NCBI RefSeq assembly: GCF_003464595.1
Contig: NZ_QRZF01000027.1
Location: forward strand, 4,106 to 68,105
Length of the DNA: 64,000 nt
Direction of reading: 5' to 3'
Source: Bacteroides intestinalis
GTDB taxonomy: Bacteria; Bacteroidota; Bacteroidia; Bacteroidales; Bacteroidaceae
In this document: positions 61,346-64,000 of the stretch, piece by piece
How positions within the stretch are numbered: the stretch's first letter is position 1
How the letters are laid out: every line of letters begins with the position of its first letter
The notes under the pieces: generated by a model
Told to the model about the DNA's origin: nothing
The model's database searches: none
Seen by the model: the letters and a program-made list of their open reading frames with translations, nothing else
Made by a program: the position numbers and the translations under genes

Positions 61346-62641
61346 TTATTCATCGCGTAATGCTTCTGTTGGCGGAATACGGCTTATCCTCCGTGCCGGA
61401 ATATAAATACCTACCACTACTACTACCAACATAATAAAGAATACAATAAATGATACAACCAGGAAATGCTGTGTAAAATCCGTCACCCAATACTCCTCAG
61501 TACTCGCCCGCCAATTTTCTCCATTTGCCAATCCTTCTTTCAAAGCATATTGCAGGTATAGCAGACACCCGGCAAGCACAGCCACAAAAGTCAGGACAGC
61601 CCCTTCTCCCATCAACATACGCAGAATGTATCCCGGCGTACCACCAAAGGAACGCATCACTCCAACCTCTTCGCGGCGCGTACGAGTTTGTAACCAGAAG
61701 GTACCAATAACCCCCAAGCATAAGTTTATCAAGAAGAATGCCGCCATTGCCAGATTACGACGATATATGAATGTAGCGCCATCCGCTTCAGCTTCAACTA
61801 TCAAATCTTCGTATGAAAGAACACTGCGTGCAAAAAGATTACCTCCCCGTAGTTCTTTCACCATCCACGGCTTGAAATCATGCAGAAAACGCTCCATACT
61901 GACGCCCTCCTTTATCCGAAGCAGTATCCGGGCATTATCGTCAATATCTTCCATATCAATGGATATCATGGGACAAAATTGTAGGGAAACAGGACGCCAT
62001 TCACTGTATGCTCTAAAAGTTCCCACTACACCAATAATAGATACATAAGTCGTATCAGTACCGCGCCTAGACCAGCAACGCCTGCCACTTACATCCTTTG
62101 TCTTGAAAAAATGCTCGGCCGTATTCTCTGTAAACACAATGTCATTCTTCGTATAATTGTATTCGGATAACTGTTCCGGTGTCATGCCTATACCTGGGCG
62201 AAAGCCGTAAGTCTCGAAAAACTGTGTATGAGGCAAAAAGTACATGGACATAATAGATATTTCAACAGAATCACCTTCAACACCAAGCTGAGTATTACTA
62301 TTGCCCCTCGAATTAGGATAGCAAAAACCAATCACAGGTGTAGCTGATTCCACTTCAGGATAGTTTCTGACAAGATTCACCAAATTGAAATAAGTATTCA
62401 TTATTACGGTAGAATCTTCCGCCTCTTCATTATAGCCCGGAGCTTGCGGTTGCAACTTACTCAGAGAAATCAGACAAAGCCGATCTGCATCATACCCTAA
62501 AGGAATACTACGGTCATGAGTCACCACGATAACAGGGTCAAGAATAATCCAGGTAACGATACTTACTAAAATCAACTCCGCCAGCAACCAACCGTTGCGA
62601 CGCCGACGTGCCCAAAGATTCTTAAATATTAGTTTCAGCAT
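61346..62641 (-). CDS. FtsX/MacB-type ABC permease, A-type, pair I
   Basis: 431 residues from the ATG at 62641 (MLKLIFKNLWARRRRNGWLL). The frame continues to 62737, but that would overlap the upstream gene by 91 bp and add residues foreign to the family. The FtsX motif is REEVGVMRSFGGTPGYI and the ending PTEALRDE. It is separated from its B-type partner by 5 nt. An extracytoplasmic FCYPNSRGNSN stands where pairs IV and V have YPYN(E)GSNS. Confidence 0.88.
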   Translation of the reverse strand: MLKLIFKNLWARRRRNGWLLAELILVSIVTWIILDPVIVVTHDRSIPLGYDADRLCLISLSKLQPQAPGYNEEAEDSTVIMNTYFNLVNLVRNYPEVESATPVIGFCYPNSRGNSNTQLGVEGDSVEISIMSMYFLPHTQFFETYGFRPGIGMTPEQLSEYNYTKNDIVFTENTAEHFFKTKDVSGRRCWSRRGTDTTYVSIIGVVGTFRAYSEWRPVSLQFCPMISIDMEDIDDNARILLRIKEGVSMERFLHDFKPWMVKELRGGNLFARSVLSYEDLIVEAEADGATFIYRRNLAMAAFFLINLCLGVIGTFWLQTRTRREEVGVMRSFGGTPGYILRMLMGEGAVLTFVAVLAGCLLYLQYALKEGLANGENWRASTEEYWVTDFTQHFLVVSFIVFFIMLVVVVVGIYIPARRISRIPPTEALRDE

Positions 62642-62646
62642 AGTCT

Positions 62647-63966
62647 TTATCTTTTCTCGTTCAATGAATATATGATTGGCTTTCTCAACGAACTCCAAGC
62701 AGGTATCAGAGCTGACAATAAATTCAGTATAACACACAATAGTAATGCAGCAGCAAACACCGTCGGAGCAAATAACATTTCTCCGGAAACTCGAACATCC
62801 ACCCCTTCCGGCACAGAGTCAGGCCAACGGTCAAATACAGTAAACACCCATTCACGACAGACGTAAAGCGCCAGCCACGCCAGTAATAGTCCAAGTATGC
62901 CCCCCAATAACGTCAATAAGAGATTCTCCCACATCACTTGTGAAAGCAACTTATTCCGTCCGGCTCCAAATGATTTCCGCACTCCCATCTCCGACAACCG
63001 ATTTTCCATACGGCTTGCTATCATGCCACTCAGATTAAGAGCAGGCACCAGCAATAAGATAAGGAGTATTAATAGAAAATAACGTACAGTAGCCCATACA
63101 TCCAACTCTTCGGCTGCATAGGACTGAAAAACACTAAGCGTGTGAGAAATAGGCTGTTGCCAAAAGTTCACCGTCCAATCATTGGGATGCATCAGGTTCT
63201 CTTTACGAACAATCTCCTGAATATCATTCCACAATGCTTCTGCCTGTTCACTATCTTTTACTAAAAAAGTAACATTGAAAGCCCCCAAATAATCAATACC
63301 ATATTGTGGTTTACGATAGTCTGGCGATACACTATAGGGGACATAAACCTGTGCATAAGATTTAGGTGTCAGATAACTGCCGCTACGCACTACACCACAA
63401 ACACGATAACTAACATAATTCATGGTAAACGAACGCCCTGTCACATTCTCGACCGTACCGAATAAACGACGTGCCAGATCCTCTGTAATGACTGCCGTAT
63501 GAATACCACTTTCAAGGTCAGATTCCGTAAAAGCCTGCCCCTCCAGAAAATAGAAAGAATAAATACGAAAGAAGTTAGGATCGGTTTGCTTCAATCCTAC
63601 CCGAAAGTCTCCACTAAGATCGGCAGGCTGAATATAACTATTCTCAGTCATATCATTCAAAAGAGCGGCAGACACCGCAACAGCATTCTTTTGCGGATAA
63701 AACCAGTCTTGCAATGCTTTATAGGATACAGCCCACTGATAACTATTCTTATGACCTTCTTCACCCGTCTGAAAACGTGCACTCGTAAGGTAAAGTGTAT
63801 TAGCACGATTCACTTCCGGATAAACGGGGGCAAGTTTAACATAATAAACCACAGCCATGATCATAGTCATAGCAATAGCTAATCCCGTTCCTAAAATATA
63901 GAGGCTACTGAAAAGCGGATTTTGCTTCAGTAAAGCCCAGGCTTGTTTCAGATATAAGGTTATCAT
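62647..63966 (-). CDS. FtsX/MacB-type ABC permease, B-type, pair I
   Basis: 439 residues: LKQAWALLKQNPLFSSLYILGT is split across the start and first helix (about 5-40). The FtsX motif is NRLSEMGVRKSFGAGRNKL and the ending RKPIIYSLNEKR. It is complete. The 34 bp to the window edge (63967-64000) show no promoter, so the array probably continues beyond the window. Confidence 0.88.
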   Translation of the reverse strand: MITLYLKQAWALLKQNPLFSSLYILGTGLAIAMTMIMAVVYYVKLAPVYPEVNRANTLYLTSARFQTGEEGHKNSYQWAVSYKALQDWFYPQKNAVAVSAALLNDMTENSYIQPADLSGDFRVGLKQTDPNFFRIYSFYFLEGQAFTESDLESGIHTAVITEDLARRLFGTVENVTGRSFTMNYVSYRVCGVVRSGSYLTPKSYAQVYVPYSVSPDYRKPQYGIDYLGAFNVTFLVKDSEQAEALWNDIQEIVRKENLMHPNDWTVNFWQQPISHTLSVFQSYAAEELDVWATVRYFLLILLILLLVPALNLSGMIASRMENRLSEMGVRKSFGAGRNKLLSQVMWENLLLTLLGGILGLLLAWLALYVCREWVFTVFDRWPDSVPEGVDVRVSGEMLFAPTVFAAALLLCVILNLLSALIPAWSSLRKPIIYSLNEKR

Positions 63967-64000
63967 CTCATACAGATTTAGTGGATATTATCAGAACTCG

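Overview
The window looks like a chromosomal segment of a gut Bacteroides (Bacteroidales). The evidence is the run of fimbrillin-type lipoproteins, promoters with a TAnnTTTG -7 box (often with a TTTG-like -33 box), a fused BioB-BioA protein, MacB-like permease arrays and the general gene content. I see no IS element, prophage, CRISPR array, rRNA or replication origin. There is one tRNA (Phe).

Region 1 (1-16989, all minus strand). It starts with a decayed MntA/HEPN nucleotidyltransferase-toxin pair (133-675). Next comes an operon of eleven consecutive lipoproteins of the FimA/Mfa pilin type (922-13634), headed by a small Rrf2-like winged-helix gene (13634-14008). Upstream of it lies a segment bounded by inverted repeats (14024-14376) that carries a good Bacteroides promoter. 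A tyrosine recombinase gene follows (14384-15334). In the sequenced orientation the promoter points away from the pilin operon, so the assembly appears to hold the OFF state of a phase-variable fimbria. An AAA-ATPase-like/PD-(D/E)XK protein (15442-16989) completes the region.

Region 2 (17100-32640) is mostly housekeeping and single-gene units. It holds sppA-lpxK-pnp-thiL, tRNA-Phe, a VOC/zinc-ribbon pair, a TPR histidine kinase, a MATE exporter, a GH43 glycosidase, a PAS-LuxR regulator, a nucleotidyltransferase-like protein, a HelD-like ATPase and a PepSY-like periplasmic protein. The MATE gene has a long leader that folds on paper into a near-perfect three-way-junction RNA, which I could not match to a known riboswitch.

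Region 3 (32679-38786) is a complete biotin operon: a small basic leader ORF, bioBA fusion, bioF, bioG, bioC and bioD. Its promoter is overlapped by an inverted repeat resembling a BirA operator. A 65-nt hairpin sits directly before bioBA.

Region 4 (38837-46811) holds a family 2 glycosyltransferase, a nested palindrome built from AAATGCCACA units, a LolC/E-like permease, an aminotransferase, a FucI/AraA-like protein and a sensor kinase with a periplasmic-binding-protein-like sensor.

Region 5 (46839-64000, all minus strand) is an array of twelve FtsX/MacB-type permeases arranged as six alternating B-type/A-type pairs, with one ATPase and one DUF2807 (GIN) protein embedded. A terminator closes it at 46839-46878, and the array runs off the right edge of the window. 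A regulatory gap before the ATPase carries three TGTCCG repeats and a near-consensus sigma-54 element.
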